Shown piece by piece: positions 1-12,399 of a DNA stretch of 64,000 bases. The stretch is taken from assembly GCA_900074745.1 (NCBI GenBank), contig LT598465.1, positions 992,001-1,056,000 of the forward strand. The letters are read 5' to 3'. The translations under genes were made by a program, and so were the position numbers. How positions within the stretch are numbered: position 1 is the stretch's first letter; every line of letters starts with the position of its first letter. Under the pieces are notes generated by a model. That model ran no database searches, had not been told where the DNA came from, and was given only the letters and a program-made list of their open reading frames with translations. Source of the DNA: Lachancea mirantina (Eukaryota > Ascomycota > Saccharomycetes > Saccharomycetales > Saccharomycetaceae).

Positions 1-983
1 GCGGTATGAGTAAAACTAAGCCAGACATTCCTCTCTGTTACAAGGGCTCAATCTTTCACAGAGTGATCAAAAATTTCATGTGCCAATTTGGGGATTTCAC
101 GAACTTTAATGGCACAGGAGGAGAGTCCATCTACGGTGAAAAATTCGAGGATGAAAATCTTACGCTAAAGCATGACAAACCGTTTCTACTTTCTATGGCG
201 AATGCCGGGCCCAACACAAATGGTTCACAGGCATTCATTACATGCGCGCCCACACCACACCTAGACGGAAAGCACGTAGTGTTTGGCGAAGTGATACAGG
301 GCAAGCGGCTCGTGCGCGCGATCGAGGCTCAACCTACAGACTCTGGGGACAAGCCGGAAAGTGAGGTGAAGATTGAAGATTGTGGTGTCCTGCCGGACGA
401 CTACGAGGTGCCAGCTGACGCCGAAAAGACTCCCACCGACGAGTTCGGGGACAACTACGAGGATCTGCTGGCCGAGGATGCCAAGGTCAACCTAGACGAC
501 TTCTCAACGGTACTAGCTGCTATTGAGAATGTCAAAGCCATCGGAACTAAGCTGTTCAAGGAGCAAAACTACGCTGCAGCGCTCTCCAAATATCAAAAAT
601 CTGCAAATTTGATGAAGCAGTACCAACCAGAGCATCTTCCAGACGATGAAATCTCCCAACTGGACCAACTTAAGGTTTCTGTCTTTCTGAACGTGGCCCT
701 GTGCGGTCTTAAGACCAAGGAATACGCTACGACCTTAACTTCCTGTACGGAAGTTCTACATTCCGACAATGCAGACGACAAATCGAAGGCCAAAGCTCTC
801 TACCGTCGTGGCTTGGCATACTACTCCATGAAAGATCCAGAAATGGCGCTGACTGACCTTGAATTCGCTACTACTTATCAGCAGAATGACGCTGCCATTT
901 TGAAAGCCATCGCCGACGCTAGAAAACTCAAGAAAGAACAGGTCGCGAAACAAAAAAAATCCCTATCCAAAATGTTCTCATAA
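1..983 (+). CDS. CPR6: Cyclophilin-40 type peptidyl-prolyl isomerase, Hsp90 co-chaperone (5' partial)
   Basis: Cyclophilin 40 co-chaperone: a proline isomerase domain followed by a TPR domain that docks on the C-terminus of Hsp90 in the cytosol. Visible are the second part of the cyclophilin fold ([15 protein letters not shown], then [24 protein letters not shown] and [12 protein letters not shown]), the linker [12 protein letters not shown], and a helical TPR region with [19 protein letters not shown]. It ends KKSLSKMFS, the ending I remember for S. cerevisiae Cpr6. The frame is open through the window edge; the Met at position 6 aligns to about residue 46 of Cpr6, so it is internal and roughly 45 residues lie outside. 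Beside RPO21 and CDC123 this fits YLR216C. Cpr7 is the alternative, but the C-terminus and context favour CPR6. Confidence 0.93.
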   Translation, partial: GMSKTKPDIPLCYKGSIFHRVIKNFMCQFGDFTNFNGTGGESIYGEKFEDENLTLKHDKPFLLSMANAGPNTNGSQAFITCAPTPHLDGKHVVFGEVIQGKRLVRAIEAQPTDSGDKPESEVKIEDCGVLPDDYEVPADAEKTPTDEFGDNYEDLLAEDAKVNLDDFSTVLAAIENVKAIGTKLFKEQNYAAALSKYQKSANLMKQYQPEHLPDDEISQLDQLKVSVFLNVALCGLKTKEYATTLTSCTEVLHSDNADDKSKAKALYRRGLAYYSMKDPEMALTDLEFATTYQQNDAAILKAIADARKLKKEQVAKQKKSLSKMFS

Positions 984-1788
984 CACAATCAAACCAAACT
1001 TCGCAAACGTCAATGACGCCTAGAATAGCGTGTAATCCAATATAAAGAGCCATTGATCTTCTTCGTATGTAGACGACGTTATCAGGTAGTGATTATGATT
1101 GATGGTCGAGTTACCCTCTTTTGAATTTTGAAAAATTTTCGACGGGGTGGCAAAAGATATATCGAATTTAAAGTTAAGGATTAGTTTACCAAACGTAGCA
1201 CTGAGCAAGAGCTTCGCGAGGCTTGCACGGAATCTTTTGGACGTATTAATAGCTTAAACTGCTGTTAAGGTCACAAACAAATTCGCACAGGAATATCGAA
1301 CCGTATATCCAACCGTCGGTTGAGATCCAGATTGGCATTTGTTTGTTAAGATTTTGAGCTTTCAAGCCCAGTTCCGGCGGGTTTTGAAAAAAGATTCGTT
1401 TGCGAACTGACTACCGATACCAAGGTAGTGATTAACTTGGGGGATTTCGTCGATCATCGGCTTCAGAAGAACTTGTGAGGTCACGACAAGGAAGAGGAAG
1501 AGACACGGGGAGAATTGCAGCATTCAAGAAATCAGATAGATACCAAATTCCTAACCGCACCAGAAACACTTTTCTTGTGTCTATTACAGCATTTGGAACA
1601 ATCAAAGCTCTCCAGGTTTTCTATTTTTTATCGTCGTTTTCCCGAGGATAGCTGTGCTGTTAAGCTAGCCATATCAGCTTGTCACTTCCAGCAAACCACG
1701 GTAACGTCACATAGGAGAAAAAGGATTCCAAAAATTGATTTATTATACCTTAAAAAGCTAAAAAAAGAATAAAAAATCACAATTCTTA
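984..1788. other. Intergenic: CPR6 3' end and RPO21 promoter
   Basis: About 805 bases with no convincing gene. Short open frames here lack ATG starts or conserved features. It should hold the CPR6 terminator and the RPO21 promoter and leader. A perfect PACE motif (GGTGGCAAA) lies at 1146-1154, about 640 bases before the RPO21 ATG. The last 100 bases before RPO21 are A-rich, as is usual for yeast leaders. Confidence 0.6.
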
Positions 1789-4700
1789 ATGGTGGATTTT
1801 CCATATTCAAGTGCGCCATTGCGCACTGTCAAAGAAGTGCAGTTTGGGATGTTTTCGCCTGAAGAAGTTCGCGCTATTAGCGTCGCCAAAATTGAATTTC
1901 CCGAAACTATGGATGAGACCCAAATGCGCGCCAAAGTGGGCGGTTTGAACGATCCCAGGCTGGGTTCGATCGACCGTAACTACAAGTGTCAAACTTGCGG
2001 TGAAGGCATGAATGACTGTCCAGGCCATTTTGGTCACATAGAGTTAGCAAAACCTGTTTTCCACATTGGTTTTATTTCCAAAATCAAAAAGGTCTGCGAT
2101 TGTGTTTGTATGCATTGCGGAAAACTTCTGCTCGATGAGCATAATGATTTAATGAGACAAGCGATAAAAATAAAGGATCCAAAGAGAAGATTTAATGCCG
2201 TGTGGTCACTCTGTAAGACGAAAATGGTATGCGAAACCGAAGTACCATCAGAAGATGACCCAGCCCAGTATGTATCCAGAGGCGGTTGCGGAAATATTCA
2301 ACCGAGCATCAGAAAGGATGGTCTTTCTTTGGTAGGTACCTGGAAGAAAGATAAAGGTGCCGATGATGCTGACCAGCCTGAGAAGAGAATAATCTCGGCG
2401 GACGAAGTTCTGAATGTGTTCAAACATATTTCTTCGGAAGATTCTGTGAGGTTAGGTTTCAACGAGGATTTTTCACGTCCAGAGTGGATGATCTTAACAG
2501 TTTTGCCGGTGCCTCCACCACCAGTGCGACCATCGATCTCTTTCAATGAAACTCAAAGAGGTGAGGATGATTTGACTTATAAGCTTGGCGATATTTTGAA
2601 GGCGAACATTAACGTTCAAAGGCTGGAGATCAACGGTTCTCCACAACACGTTATTCAAGAGTCTGAGTCTTTGTTACAATTTCACGTTGCTACATATATG
2701 GATAATGATATCGCCGGGCAACCCCAAGCCTTGCAAAAGTCAGGACGTCCCATTAAATCCATTCGCGCACGTTTGAAGGGTAAAGAAGGGCGTATCAGAG
2801 GTAATTTGATGGGGAAGCGTGTTGATTTTTCTGCTCGTACGGTCATTTCAGGAGATCCAAATCTGGACTTGGATCAGGTTGGTGTTCCAAAATCCATCGC
2901 AAAAACCCTGACATACCCTGAAGTAGTAACACCTTACAATATCGATCGCTTGACTCAATTGGCGCGCAATGGGCCAAATGAACACCCGGGCGCGAAGTAT
3001 GTGATTCGTGACAATGGTGACCGTATCGATTTGAGATACAGTAAAAGAGCCGGTGACATACAATTGCAATACGGCTGGAAAGTCGAACGTCATATTATCG
3101 ACAATGATCCTGTTTTGTTCAATCGTCAACCTTCTTTGCATAAAATGTCTATGATGGCACACAGGGTGAAAGTCATGCCGTACTCTACTTTCCGACTCAA
3201 TTTGTCCGTTACGTCCCCATATAATGCCGATTTCGATGGTGACGAAATGAACCTTCACGTTCCACAGTCGGAGGAGACGAGAGCAGAACTGTCTCAGCTA
3301 TGTGCTGTCCCCCAACAGATTGTGTCTGCTCAATCGAATAAGCCATGTATGGGTATCGTACAAGATACGTTGTGCGGTATTCGTAAAATGACCCTGAGAG
3401 ATACATTTATAGAGCTCGATCAAGTGCTAAACATGTTGTACTGGATCCCTGATTGGGACGGTGTCATACCAGTCCCGACAATTTTGAGGCCGAAGCCTCT
3501 GTGGTCGGGAAAACAAATCCTGTCTATCGCAATTCCCAAGGGAATTCATCTTCAAAGATTCGATGAAGGAACCACTCTGCTGTCTCCAAAAGATAACGGG
3601 ATGCTTATCATTGACGGCCAAATCATTTTTGGTGTTGTTGACAAGAAGACCGTAGGCTCTTCGAGTGGCGGATTGATTCACGTGGTTACAAGAGAAAAGG
3701 GTCCTACAATCTGTGCCAGGCTTTTTGGAAATATCCAGAAAGTGGTAAACTTTTGGTTATTACATAATGGGTTTTCGATTGGTATTGGTGATACCATTGC
3801 TGACGAGAAAACTATGAGAGAAATCACGGAGGCGATTGCGGTGGCCAAAAAGAAGGTCGAAGAAGTGACCAAAGAAGCCCAGGCAAACCTGTTAACTGCG
3901 AAGCATGGTATGACTTTACGTGAATCTTTCGAGGATAATGTCGTTCGTTATTTGAATGAAGCAAGAGACAAAGCTGGACGTTCGGCAGAAGTAAATTTGA
4001 AGGATTTGAACAATGTCAAACAGATGGTGAGTGCTGGTTCTAAGGGTTCCTTCATTAACATTGCTCAAATGTCGGCTTGTGTTGGACAACAATCTGTCGA
4101 GGGTAAGCGTATTGCGTTTGGCTTTGCTGACCGTACTTTGCCTCATTTCTCAAAAGATGACTACTCGCCAGAATCGAAGGGTTTTGTGGAAAACTCATAC
4201 TTGAGAGGGCTTACACCACAGGAATTTTTCTTCCATGCAATGGGTGGACGTGAAGGTTTGATTGATACCGCCGTGAAAACTGCAGAAACTGGGTACATTC
4301 AGCGTAGACTTGTGAAAGCATTGGAAGACATTATGGTGCACTATGATGGAACTACAAGGAACTCTCTGGGAAACGTCATCCAATTTATTTACGGTGAGGA
4401 TGGTATGGATGCGAGCCACATAGAAAAGCAATCAATTGACACAATTGGCGCTTCTGATGCAGCTTTCCAGAGAAGATACAGAATTGATCTTTTGAATCCA
4501 AGTAATGCCATTGATCCTTCTCTTCTAGAGTCTGGCTCGGAGACTGTTGGGGATCTGAAGTTGCAGGCGCTCTTAGACGAAGAATACAAGCAGTTACTAC
4601 AAGATCGCCAATTTTTGAGGAAGATTTTCCCTGATGGGGAGCAGAGCTGGCCTCTTCCTGTCAATATCAGGCGTATTATTCAGAATGCGCAACAGACGTT

Positions 4701-6972
4701 CCGCATTGATCACACGAAACCAACAGATTTAACGATTCGGGACATTGTTTATGGTGTTAAGGACTTGCAAAGCAAACTACTTGTTCTTCGGGGGAAGGCT
4801 GAGATTCTAACCGAGGCTCAAGAAAATGCTGTGACACTATTTTGTTGCTTGCTTCGCTCGCGATTGGCTTCCCGAAGAGTGCTTGAAGAGTACAGGTTGA
4901 CCAAACAGACTTTTGACTGGGTGTTGAGCAATATCGAGGCTCAATTTTTGAGATCCATCGTTCACCCCGGCGAAATGGTTGGTGTTTTGGCTGCACAGTC
5001 TATTGGTGAACCCGCCACTCAGATGACCTTGAACACGTTCCACTTTGCTGGTGTTGCCTCCAAGAAAGTCACATCCGGTGTCCCTCGTTTGAAGGAAATT
5101 TTGAACGTGGCCAAGACAATGAAGACACCGTCGTTGACGGTTTACCTTGATCATGAGCACTCTGCCGATCAAGAGAAGGCCAAACTAATTAGGTCTGCCA
5201 TTGAGCATACGACCTTGAAAAGTGTTACAGTTGCTTCTGAAATTTATTACGATCCTGACCCTCGGTCAACCGTAATTGAAGATGATGAAGAGATTATTCA
5301 ACTTCACTTTTCCTTGATGGACGAAGATACCGAGCAATCTTTGGATCATCAGTCGCCTTGGCTACTACGTCTCGAGTTGGATCGTGCTGCAATGAACGAT
5401 AAAGATTTGACTATGGGTCAAGTCGGAGAAAAAATTAAGGAGACCTTCAAAAACGATCTTTTCGTCATCTGGTCCGAAGATAATGCCGAGAAGCTTATTA
5501 TACGTTGTCGTGTGGTGCGCGACCCTAAAACATTAGACGCTGAAGCTGAAGCTGAGGAGGATCACATGCTGAAAAGAATCGAGAATACCATGCTTGAAAG
5601 TATTACGCTTCGTGGTGTTGAAGATATCGAGAGAGTTGTGATGATGAAATATGATAGGAAGGTCCCTGGTCCTACCGGTGAATATCAAAAGGTACCTGAG
5701 TGGGTTTTGGAAACTGACGGTGTCAATTTAGCGGAAGTTATGTGCGTGACGGGTGTGGATGCTAGTAGAATTTACACCAATTCTTTTATTGACATCATGA
5801 ACGTTTTGGGTATAGAAGCCGGAAGGGCAGCTCTTTACAAGGAGGTTTATAATGTCATTGCCTCTGATGGTTCCTATGTGAACTACAGACACATGGCTCT
5901 GTTGGTCGACGTCATGACGTCTCAAGGATTCTTAATGTCTGTCACTCGTCACGGGTTCAACAGATCTGACACCGGTGCTTTAATGAGATGTTCTTTCGAA
6001 GAGACGGTTGAGATTCTGTTTGAGGCTGGTGCCGCAGCAGAGCTCGATGACTGTAAGGGAGTTTCTGAAAATGTTTTACTGGGACAAATGGCTCCAATCG
6101 GTACTGGTGCTTTTGACGTTATGATAGATGAAGATTCCCTGATCAAGTACATGCCAGAACAAAAGACTTCCGAGATCGCTGACGGACAGGACGGTGGTGC
6201 AACTCCGTACAATGTCGAAAATGGCCTCGTTAATGCAGAGATTGATGTTAAAGATGAATTGATGTTTTCTCCACTTGTGGATTCAGGATCAACGGATGCT
6301 ATGTCGGGTGGCTTTACGGCATACGGCGGATCTGATTACGGATCGGCGTCATCTCCTTTCAGCGGTTATGGAGACAATCCAACGTCTCCTGGCTTTGGAG
6401 GAGTTTCGTCACCAGGGTTTTCACCAACTTCGCCAGGGTACTCTCCAACATCACCAAGTTACAGTCCTACGTCGCCATCGTATTCGCCAACATCTCCAAG
6501 TTACAGCCCTACTTCCCCCTCTTATTCTCCGACATCTCCAGCTTATTCGCCAACTTCACCATCATATTCACCAACTTCTCCTTCCTACTCTCCAACCTCA
6601 CCTTCCTACTCACCTACATCGCCCTCTTATTCTCCAACCTCACCCAGCTATAGCCCAACTTCTCCCTCGTATTCACCTACCTCACCCAGCTACAGCCCTA
6701 CTTCACCATCATACTCACCAACCTCACCCAGCTATAGCCCAACTTCACCATCATACTCACCAACATCCCCCAACTATAGCCCTACTTCACCATCATACTC
6801 ACCAACCTCACCAAGCTATAGCCCGACTTCCCCATCTTACTCACCAACCTCACCAAGCTATTCACCAACTTCTCCTAACTACAGCCCAACTTCTCCATCT
6901 TATTCACCAACTTCTCCCAGCTATAGCCCAGGTTCTCCATCTTATTCGCCACAATCTCCCAAAAAGGAGTAA
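1789..6972 (+). CDS. RPO21: RNA polymerase II largest subunit Rpb1
   Basis: Catalytic subunit of RNA polymerase II. The 1727-residue product is nearly the S. cerevisiae length. N-terminal [20 protein letters not shown] is followed by the clamp zinc site [17 protein letters not shown] (first Cys near residue 67). The absolutely conserved [10 protein letters not shown] loop begins at residue 479, so the Mg-binding aspartates are D481, D483 and D485, the same numbering as in S. cerevisiae. The trigger-loop/bridge-helix region carries [20 protein letters not shown]. The C-terminal domain (6418-6960) is 26 units of the YSPTSPS heptad, counting a diverged first unit (FSPTSPG) and a clipped last unit (YSPQSP), and ends KKE. 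The ATG at 1789 matches the family N-terminus. It converges on BPL1, 231 bases away, as YDL140C does with YDL141W. Confidence 0.99.
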   Translation: MVDFPYSSAPLRTVKEVQFGMFSPEEVRAISVAKIEFPETMDETQMRAKVGGLNDPRLGSIDRNYKCQTCGEGMNDCPGHFGHIELAKPVFHIGFISKIKKVCDCVCMHCGKLLLDEHNDLMRQAIKIKDPKRRFNAVWSLCKTKMVCETEVPSEDDPAQYVSRGGCGNIQPSIRKDGLSLVGTWKKDKGADDADQPEKRIISADEVLNVFKHISSEDSVRLGFNEDFSRPEWMILTVLPVPPPPVRPSISFNETQRGEDDLTYKLGDILKANINVQRLEINGSPQHVIQESESLLQFHVATYMDNDIAGQPQALQKSGRPIKSIRARLKGKEGRIRGNLMGKRVDFSARTVISGDPNLDLDQVGVPKSIAKTLTYPEVVTPYNIDRLTQLARNGPNEHPGAKYVIRDNGDRIDLRYSKRAGDIQLQYGWKVERHIIDNDPVLFNRQPSLHKMSMMAHRVKVMPYSTFRLNLSVTSPYNADFDGDEMNLHVPQSEETRAELSQLCAVPQQIVSAQSNKPCMGIVQDTLCGIRKMTLRDTFIELDQVLNMLYWIPDWDGVIPVPTILRPKPLWSGKQILSIAIPKGIHLQRFDEGTTLLSPKDNGMLIIDGQIIFGVVDKKTVGSSSGGLIHVVTREKGPTICARLFGNIQKVVNFWLLHNGFSIGIGDTIADEKTMREITEAIAVAKKKVEEVTKEAQANLLTAKHGMTLRESFEDNVVRYLNEARDKAGRSAEVNLKDLNNVKQMVSAGSKGSFINIAQMSACVGQQSVEGKRIAFGFADRTLPHFSKDDYSPESKGFVENSYLRGLTPQEFFFHAMGGREGLIDTAVKTAETGYIQRRLVKALEDIMVHYDGTTRNSLGNVIQFIYGEDGMDASHIEKQSIDTIGASDAAFQRRYRIDLLNPSNAIDPSLLESGSETVGDLKLQALLDEEYKQLLQDRQFLRKIFPDGEQSWPLPVNIRRIIQNAQQTFRIDHTKPTDLTIRDIVYGVKDLQSKLLVLRGKAEILTEAQENAVTLFCCLLRSRLASRRVLEEYRLTKQTFDWVLSNIEAQFLRSIVHPGEMVGVLAAQSIGEPATQMTLNTFHFAGVASKKVTSGVPRLKEILNVAKTMKTPSLTVYLDHEHSADQEKAKLIRSAIEHTTLKSVTVASEIYYDPDPRSTVIEDDEEIIQLHFSLMDEDTEQSLDHQSPWLLRLELDRAAMNDKDLTMGQVGEKIKETFKNDLFVIWSEDNAEKLIIRCRVVRDPKTLDAEAEAEEDHMLKRIENTMLESITLRGVEDIERVVMMKYDRKVPGPTGEYQKVPEWVLETDGVNLAEVMCVTGVDASRIYTNSFIDIMNVLGIEAGRAALYKEVYNVIASDGSYVNYRHMALLVDVMTSQGFLMSVTRHGFNRSDTGALMRCSFEETVEILFEAGAAAELDDCKGVSENVLLGQMAPIGTGAFDVMIDEDSLIKYMPEQKTSEIADGQDGGATPYNVENGLVNAEIDVKDELMFSPLVDSGSTDAMSGGFTAYGGSDYGSASSPFSGYGDNPTSPGFGGVSSPGFSPTSPGYSPTSPSYSPTSPSYSPTSPSYSPTSPSYSPTSPAYSPTSPSYSPTSPSYSPTSPSYSPTSPSYSPTSPSYSPTSPSYSPTSPSYSPTSPSYSPTSPSYSPTSPSYSPTSPNYSPTSPSYSPTSPSYSPTSPSYSPTSPSYSPTSPNYSPTSPSYSPTSPSYSPGSPSYSPQSPKKE
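6418..6960 (+). repeat. C-terminal-domain heptad repeat tract of Rpb1
   Basis: Twenty-six tandem 21-base units encode the Rpb1 heptad. Units 2 to 24 are almost all YSPTSPS; the exceptions at position 7 are one Ala and two Asn. The last two units carry Gly and Gln at position 4. Synonymous codons differ between units, but blocks such as the serine-AGC/tyrosine pairs recur, suggesting past unequal exchange or slippage within the tract. Confidence 0.95.
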
Positions 6973-7203
6973 TGCGACGGCTAACTTGTGTATCATTAGA
7001 GACAGGTGTGTTCGCTGCATACTGCAGTGAGACAACACTTGAACTAACACTCATGAAAATGTAAATGAAATTTCTAGAATTAATTAGGATAATTACGTTC
7101 TGTATCAATTTTTGTGTCCAGCTCATCAAGACTGAGCAGGAGTGGGGCCCTGAGGAGAATAAGTCGGGCGCGATTTTAGCGCCATTATAATGCTTTTCAA
7201 AAC

Positions 7204-9258
7204 TCAAGTCGCCTTCTTAGAAATTAATCCTCTGAAAATGTCAAAAGTGTTACCATCCGGTTGCAGATGGTAAGTAGTTCCTGTGTACTCTGCATTCGTC
7301 CCAGGGTATAGCTCCTTAGCTATCAGTAAACCATAGTCCTCCGTGATCCCCACTAACTTTGCCCGAACATTCTGATGGTCCATCAATGAGACTATTTGAT
7401 CAGAATGTAGCCACAGTTTGTAGTACTCTGGCAAAATTCGATCGGTTCCATTTGCAAGGAATTCCTCAACCAAATGATTTAGCTCATTCATGTAGAAGGC
7501 AAGCAATTTCTCAATTTCAATCGGAGGTAGTGGTTCGAGCTGAGCAGCTTCTCGTTCTTTGTTCAAAATATTGATCCATGCTTGAAGCGATGTGGTTGGT
7601 CCCTCGTGCGTTACGTTCAGCCCACAACCCAAAAGTAGGGAATAATTGTCGTTGTTGAAACTGGTATTGACAAGAAGGCCAGCGATTTTTACGAACGCAG
7701 GTTCCATATCGTTGAGGGGAACCTTCTGCCCGTGATGACCCTTACCAACAAGTCGCATCTTCTTGGAGTGATAGTAATCAGGACTCATGGCATAAAGATC
7801 GTTTGGCCATTTAATCCTAACTGGGAGATCTTCAAAGCCGGGTGCATAGCCAAGAATCGCCCTACAGTATGCCAACATTGCCAAATATTGTACAAAAACG
7901 ATAGACACTGGACGATTGGTAGTTGGCGATCTCATTGGGAGATTGATGCACACTGTGGAAGCGGAAACTCCTTTGGGATTGACCCAAACATTTCCGCCGC
8001 GGCCTCGACCCGACACTTGAATCGTCCCAACGTGTAGCAAAGAATTCTGGGGGAAACACTTCAATAGGCTCTTGTTAGAATCCAGCAGAGAACTAGTTGA
8101 TGTGATAATTTCTCCGTACATCAAAATGGAGCCTATGTTAGTCTTTGCTTTGAGAGAAGAAAAGTACTTTGCCATATCGAAATTTGGAGTTATGTGCTTG
8201 TTTGGAAGATCCTGGATAGTATTTGGTAAAATGATACATTTGGCCACTTCTTCGGGCTCTTGATCAACCAGAGCTTTTTGAGCGGACTCAAACCACTTCA
8301 AACCGTCGTATACATTGAACGTGTCATTTTCACCTTCAAGTACTAGGTATCCACTGTTGGATGGGTTTGAAAGGTGGATTAAATTCTGCTTGAGCTCTTC
8401 GAACTTCTCAGGCTGACCGGGAGCCGCTATCAGCATAGGAGTTAAGCTAGGAGCCTGAACATCCTTAAAGTCACTGTTGCAATGTAATCCAAGCTTTGTT
8501 AAAGCGTCTTTCATGAATTTTAATCTCTTTTGGTCGTCTTTCAACAATGTGGCGACAACATGGTCATTGTAGTGATGATCGAGACTTTTTTGCAAGAGAT
8601 GTGGTACGAATTCAGGGTGTGGCCCTGTTAGAAGCACCTTACCGTTGCCGCTTTTGCATATAACGGCAGCAGCAGCGCCATTTGGAGAGCCGGGATCTTC
8701 AGAAAAGGGTACGTCAATGGGATCGGCATATGTCGCGATGACTTCTACGTTATCAAACTTATCAGCATCGACAAAGACACCACCTCCATTGTAGTATACA
8801 CAAAGTTCATCCCCATCTTCCGTTTTCAATTTCGCCGCACGGGCACCTGCTTCGCTATTATACCGAAACCCTCGGAACGCAGGCCCACGTCCAGTGCCAG
8901 GGAAAAACTTGAGCTCTCTCGCACCGACGACTTCCAAATTCGGATCTCCTGTGGCGAATTCCACGCGGCTAGTTCCAAAGTAACCGCCCGCGCAGAATCC
9001 AATAAAAGCACCACCTTGCCGTGAAACGAATTTTTTAATCAATGGGAGCACCGGGGTACATTCCCTTATGTATGGAATATCAGCACCACCGGGGAAAGCG
9101 ATTGCCGACGTTTTAGCAGCCCAAGGCTCAGTTTGTAGCACTCGAGCCGAAACTGTGCTAACGGCGTAATATGGTTCCAAAAGGTGTCGTAAAGTGCGAA
9201 CCGCGTGTTTTACAGAATCTTCAGAAGCACCAGGTCCATTGTATACTAACACGTTCAT
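7204..9258 (-). CDS. BPL1: Biotin:apoprotein ligase
   Basis: Attaches biotin, via biotinyl-AMP, to acetyl-CoA carboxylase, pyruvate carboxylase and other biotin enzymes. The 684-residue product has the eukaryotic layout: an N-terminal glutamine-amidotransferase-like domain (MNVLVYNGPG, then GGADIPYIRE and FIGFCAGGYFGTSRVEFA) and a C-terminal ligase domain with the biotinyl-AMP loop SGRGRGGNVWVNPKG near residue 416 and RIKWPNDLYA near residue 482, then a small C-terminal cap (LQPDGNTFDIF). The start at 9258 gives MNVLVYNGPG, as in S. cerevisiae Bpl1 (690 residues); the frame is open further upstream but has no other ATG. It is divergent from CRD1. Confidence 0.97.
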   Translation of the reverse strand: MNVLVYNGPGASEDSVKHAVRTLRHLLEPYYAVSTVSARVLQTEPWAAKTSAIAFPGGADIPYIRECTPVLPLIKKFVSRQGGAFIGFCAGGYFGTSRVEFATGDPNLEVVGARELKFFPGTGRGPAFRGFRYNSEAGARAAKLKTEDGDELCVYYNGGGVFVDADKFDNVEVIATYADPIDVPFSEDPGSPNGAAAAVICKSGNGKVLLTGPHPEFVPHLLQKSLDHHYNDHVVATLLKDDQKRLKFMKDALTKLGLHCNSDFKDVQAPSLTPMLIAAPGQPEKFEELKQNLIHLSNPSNSGYLVLEGENDTFNVYDGLKWFESAQKALVDQEPEEVAKCIILPNTIQDLPNKHITPNFDMAKYFSSLKAKTNIGSILMYGEIITSTSSLLDSNKSLLKCFPQNSLLHVGTIQVSGRGRGGNVWVNPKGVSASTVCINLPMRSPTTNRPVSIVFVQYLAMLAYCRAILGYAPGFEDLPVRIKWPNDLYAMSPDYYHSKKMRLVGKGHHGQKVPLNDMEPAFVKIAGLLVNTSFNNDNYSLLLGCGLNVTHEGPTTSLQAWINILNKEREAAQLEPLPPIEIEKLLAFYMNELNHLVEEFLANGTDRILPEYYKLWLHSDQIVSLMDHQNVRAKLVGITEDYGLLIAKELYPGTNAEYTGTTYHLQPDGNTFDIFRGLISKKAT

Positions 9259-9635
9259 AATTCGCTGAGAAAACACACTTATCGGCTTGGTGTTAATCAA
9301 AATGCTGGCTCTAATCTCGAAAGCCTTGAAGCCAACAACTTCCGCCGAAGCTGCTCAAATCTTGTTGTTTAAAGTAGTCAAATAACTCTGATTAGCCTCA
9401 CTCAACACGCACTTGTTTAGTGGTCTAATCAACTCGGTTATTAAACGAAAAAGTTGTTTTGGGATTCGGGTTTTTCGATGTCCTTTAAGTTAACTAAAAG
9501 GTCCTGAATCTAGGATTTAAATTCCAATTTCTCGATCTATTAGAAGCTTCATATATTTGAAATACCGAAATAAATCGATCGAATAAAGGTCCATTTGGAA
9601 AGCCAAATCTCATCTAAGAAACATCTTGGCCCTCA
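9259..9635. other. Divergent promoter region BPL1 / CRD1
   Basis: A 377-base spacer between two divergently transcribed genes, so it must contain both promoters. It is A/T-rich with no open frame of note and no motif I can assign with confidence. Confidence 0.6.
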
Positions 9636-10478
9636 ATGATGCCCTCTTTGATAGTACCACAGCGAATTTCCGTCATCTTTAGAAGCCATGGATTGTGTTG
9701 CTGGAGACTTAATACAGCGAGAACGGTGATGCCCGTCTGTAAGCGCACAATATCGAGTCAAAATGACACTAGACAAGTCAGTTCCGAGACAAAAATAATG
9801 CAGGGTTTTTATACAATACCGAACATGTTGACGTTGACGAGAATTGCTGCCGCACCGCTAATTGGGAGCTGTATTTTGTCAAGTCAGCTCGGAACAGCAC
9901 TGGGGCTTTTTGTATATTCTTGCGTGACAGATTTGATGGACGGGTATTTGGCGCGGAAATTCAAGATGCAATCTGTCGCTGGTACGATTCTTGACCCAAT
10001 GGCGGACAAATTTCTTATGCTTGTGACGACACTTTCACTTTCGATTCCTGGTGGCCCACAGATAATTCCTGCACCAGTCGCAGGGCTCATAATAGGCAGA
10101 GACGTGCTATTGGCGATTAGTGCGATTTATCTAAGATTCATTTCGCTCAGAAGAGTGTATGGCAAAGTGACGTGGGGCACCTATTGGGATTTTTTCAAAT
10201 ATCCAAGCGCGGTTGTTCGTCCTACCAAAATATCTAAGTGGAACACCTTTCTGCAAATGTTGTATTTGGGTTGCGGGGTCATATATATGATACAGCAGCA
10301 CCCGCAACAGGAAGTCGACAGTAACGAAGGAAAGAGTTCGTTTCAAAAGCGTTTTGCTACCATTTTCGATTTATTCGGATACCTTGTAAGCGCGACGACA
10401 ATCATGAGCGGGGCATCATACATATTCAGCAAAAATGCTGTAACATTTCTGAAAAACCGTAGCCATAAGGTGCGGTAG
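9636..10478 (+). CDS. CRD1: Mitochondrial cardiolipin synthase
   Basis: Joins CDP-diacylglycerol and phosphatidylglycerol to make cardiolipin in the inner mitochondrial membrane. The CDP-alcohol phosphotransferase signature, DG-x2-AR-x8-G-x3-D-x3-D, is complete around residues 98-125 (MDGYLARKFKMQSVAG, then TILDPMADKFLM). Membrane-spanning segments flank it. The first 45 residues are basic and hydroxylated with almost no acidic residues (QRISVIFRSHGLCCWRLNTA), a good mitochondrial presequence. At 280 residues it is close to the S. cerevisiae enzyme (about 283). There are two adjacent ATGs at 9636 and 9639; the first is used here. It converges on CCT4. Confidence 0.96.
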   Translation: MMPSLIVPQRISVIFRSHGLCCWRLNTARTVMPVCKRTISSQNDTRQVSSETKIMQGFYTIPNMLTLTRIAAAPLIGSCILSSQLGTALGLFVYSCVTDLMDGYLARKFKMQSVAGTILDPMADKFLMLVTTLSLSIPGGPQIIPAPVAGLIIGRDVLLAISAIYLRFISLRRVYGKVTWGTYWDFFKYPSAVVRPTKISKWNTFLQMLYLGCGVIYMIQQHPQQEVDSNEGKSSFQKRFATIFDLFGYLVSATTIMSGASYIFSKNAVTFLKNRSHKVR

Positions 10479-10707
10479 ATTTTTTCGCTCAAGTGATAGA
10501 ATCTATCAGACAGATATCTCGCATGCATTATAACTATACAGACTCGTTGATCGCATATCTCCGACATTAGGAGAGCACTATATAGACCTTGAACGACAAT
10601 GGGGGTTACTGCAACCCTTTTTTTTGAAAGCATTGCATAAATCACAATAACTTCTTGGGCGAGCTCCGAAAGATTTTGGACAATCCTTTTGAGGTTCGCT
10701 TTTAACT

Positions 10708-12294
10708 TTAACGACTGAAAGTTATATCATCGATTCTTAAAATCGATTTGACGCATTCAGAAGCAAAAGTAATGGCGCTGGTGCTCACCAATACGGGTTG
10801 CAAAACATGTTCATCGTATGTGTTTGTAGTCCCGGACCTTCTTATAGAAATGCCGGCGTTTCGCTCTCCGTTTTCGTGTAATAAACGAAGCTCGGTGACA
10901 ACTTTAATGCTATAAAGACCTGCGTTTTCAGCGAGCGTCGTTGGGATAACCTCCAAAGCAGAAGCAAACTCTTGCCATACGAAGGACTCGACACCCTTCA
11001 AAGTGCGTGCCTCTTTGGTTAAAGTTCTGGAAACCTCTATCTCTGGAGCACCTCCGCCTGCAATAAGGGCCTTCTCTTTGACTAAACAACGGATCACACA
11101 CAAAGCATCGTGAAGGGACCGTTCTGTCTCATCTAGAGTAACATTGTTAGCACCACGTACAATCACAGAAACCGTGGGCTTACTCGCGACGTTTTTAACG
11201 CCTGTAATCTTCACAATCTTGGAACCATCGCTATCAATCTCTTCTACAAGATCAGCAGACCCTAATCTGTCTTCTGTGAAAAGGTCGATATCAGATATCT
11301 GTTTGCAACCCAAGCTCTTGGAAAGAAACTCAATTTCGTCTCTTTCAATGTCTTTTATCACCATTATATTGAGTTTTGATAGGAAGTGCAGAGCCAGGTC
11401 GTTAACAGCGTCTCGAAGAATCGATTTTTGTATGAGAAGAACGTTACACTTAGCCTTTTTGATTTTTTTGCAAATATTCAGCAAATAAGCGCGTTCCTCC
11501 TTTAGGATTTTGTCCATCTGTCTGTAGTCATTGACCACAATGTTGTTTTCTGTATCTGGCTTTGGCGGAGAGATTTGGAATTGAATTATACCGATGCGTG
11601 CTTTCTCAATCCTAGTTGGTCCACCTGCACTCTTAACAACGTTTTGCGTCAATACAACACCGTCTACCATTTCCGTATCATCGATCGTTCCTCCAACTTT
11701 TTTAATTAGACGAATATCGTTCAAATCGACGTTCGTCGCTTCATGGTCAACAATGCGGAGAACACTGTTCACAGCCAAAGGTGCCAAGAAAGAAGAATGT
11801 TGAGAAACAATTTTGGAGCTCAAAGAAGTGGCCGCGGCGCGAACAAGAGCATCTTTGTCGTCCAAGGAGATTTTATGCGACATGTCCAGTAGAATCTCCA
11901 CCGATCTTTTGGCGGCCCTCTGGAAAGATTCTGCGATTATAGTAGGATGAATACCTTTGTTGAGCAATTTTTCCGCGGCTCCCAACAGTGCACCCGTTAA
12001 AATGACCACAGAAGTTGTACCATCACCTGCCTCGCTATCCTGAGCTGCAGAAACTTCCACTAGCATCTTAGCCACGGGATGAAGAATAGCCATCTGCTTC
12101 AAAATCGTGTGGCCGTCATTCGAGATCAGGACTTCACCACGAGACGTTTTGATCATTTTGTCCATACCTTTAGGACCTAAAGAAGTCCGGATCGCGTCAG
12201 CCACGGCACGCGCTGCTATGATATTAGCCTTGCGCACTTCCTGCGGCTTCTCGCGGTTCTTGAAAGTCGTATTCGATGGTGCTTTAACGGCCAT
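10708..12294 (-). CDS. CCT4: Cytosolic chaperonin TRiC/CCT, delta subunit
   Basis: One of eight paralogous subunits of the ring chaperonin that folds actin, tubulin and WD proteins. It has all group II chaperonin landmarks: [10 protein letters not shown], then [12 protein letters not shown], and the ATPase motif [12 protein letters not shown] near residue 90. The apical domain has [20 protein letters not shown] and the C-terminal [13 protein letters not shown]. At 528 residues it matches the length I recall for S. cerevisiae Cct4. The start [11 protein letters not shown] is the only ATG that fits the family. It is divergent from CDC123 across a 285-base promoter that holds a PACE motif. Confidence 0.96.
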   Translation of the reverse strand: MAVKAPSNTTFKNREKPQEVRKANIIAARAVADAIRTSLGPKGMDKMIKTSRGEVLISNDGHTILKQMAILHPVAKMLVEVSAAQDSEAGDGTTSVVILTGALLGAAEKLLNKGIHPTIIAESFQRAAKRSVEILLDMSHKISLDDKDALVRAAATSLSSKIVSQHSSFLAPLAVNSVLRIVDHEATNVDLNDIRLIKKVGGTIDDTEMVDGVVLTQNVVKSAGGPTRIEKARIGIIQFQISPPKPDTENNIVVNDYRQMDKILKEERAYLLNICKKIKKAKCNVLLIQKSILRDAVNDLALHFLSKLNIMVIKDIERDEIEFLSKSLGCKQISDIDLFTEDRLGSADLVEEIDSDGSKIVKITGVKNVASKPTVSVIVRGANNVTLDETERSLHDALCVIRCLVKEKALIAGGGAPEIEVSRTLTKEARTLKGVESFVWQEFASALEVIPTTLAENAGLYSIKVVTELRLLHENGERNAGISIRRSGTTNTYDEHVLQPVLVSTSAITFASECVKSILRIDDITFSR

Positions 12295-12399
12295 TATGAA
12301 ACAGAATAAACGGCAATCAGCTAGAGCCTCAATTACAAGTCGAATTCAACTGCTTCTTAACCAATTTCTTGTTCTCAAAGTGAACTTCAGGCGTGCAGA

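Noticed and set aside
6275-7030. 251-codon frame overlapping the RPO21 C-terminal domain
   Set aside because: Shifted reading of the heptad repeats (His/Leu/Gln-rich); not a gene.
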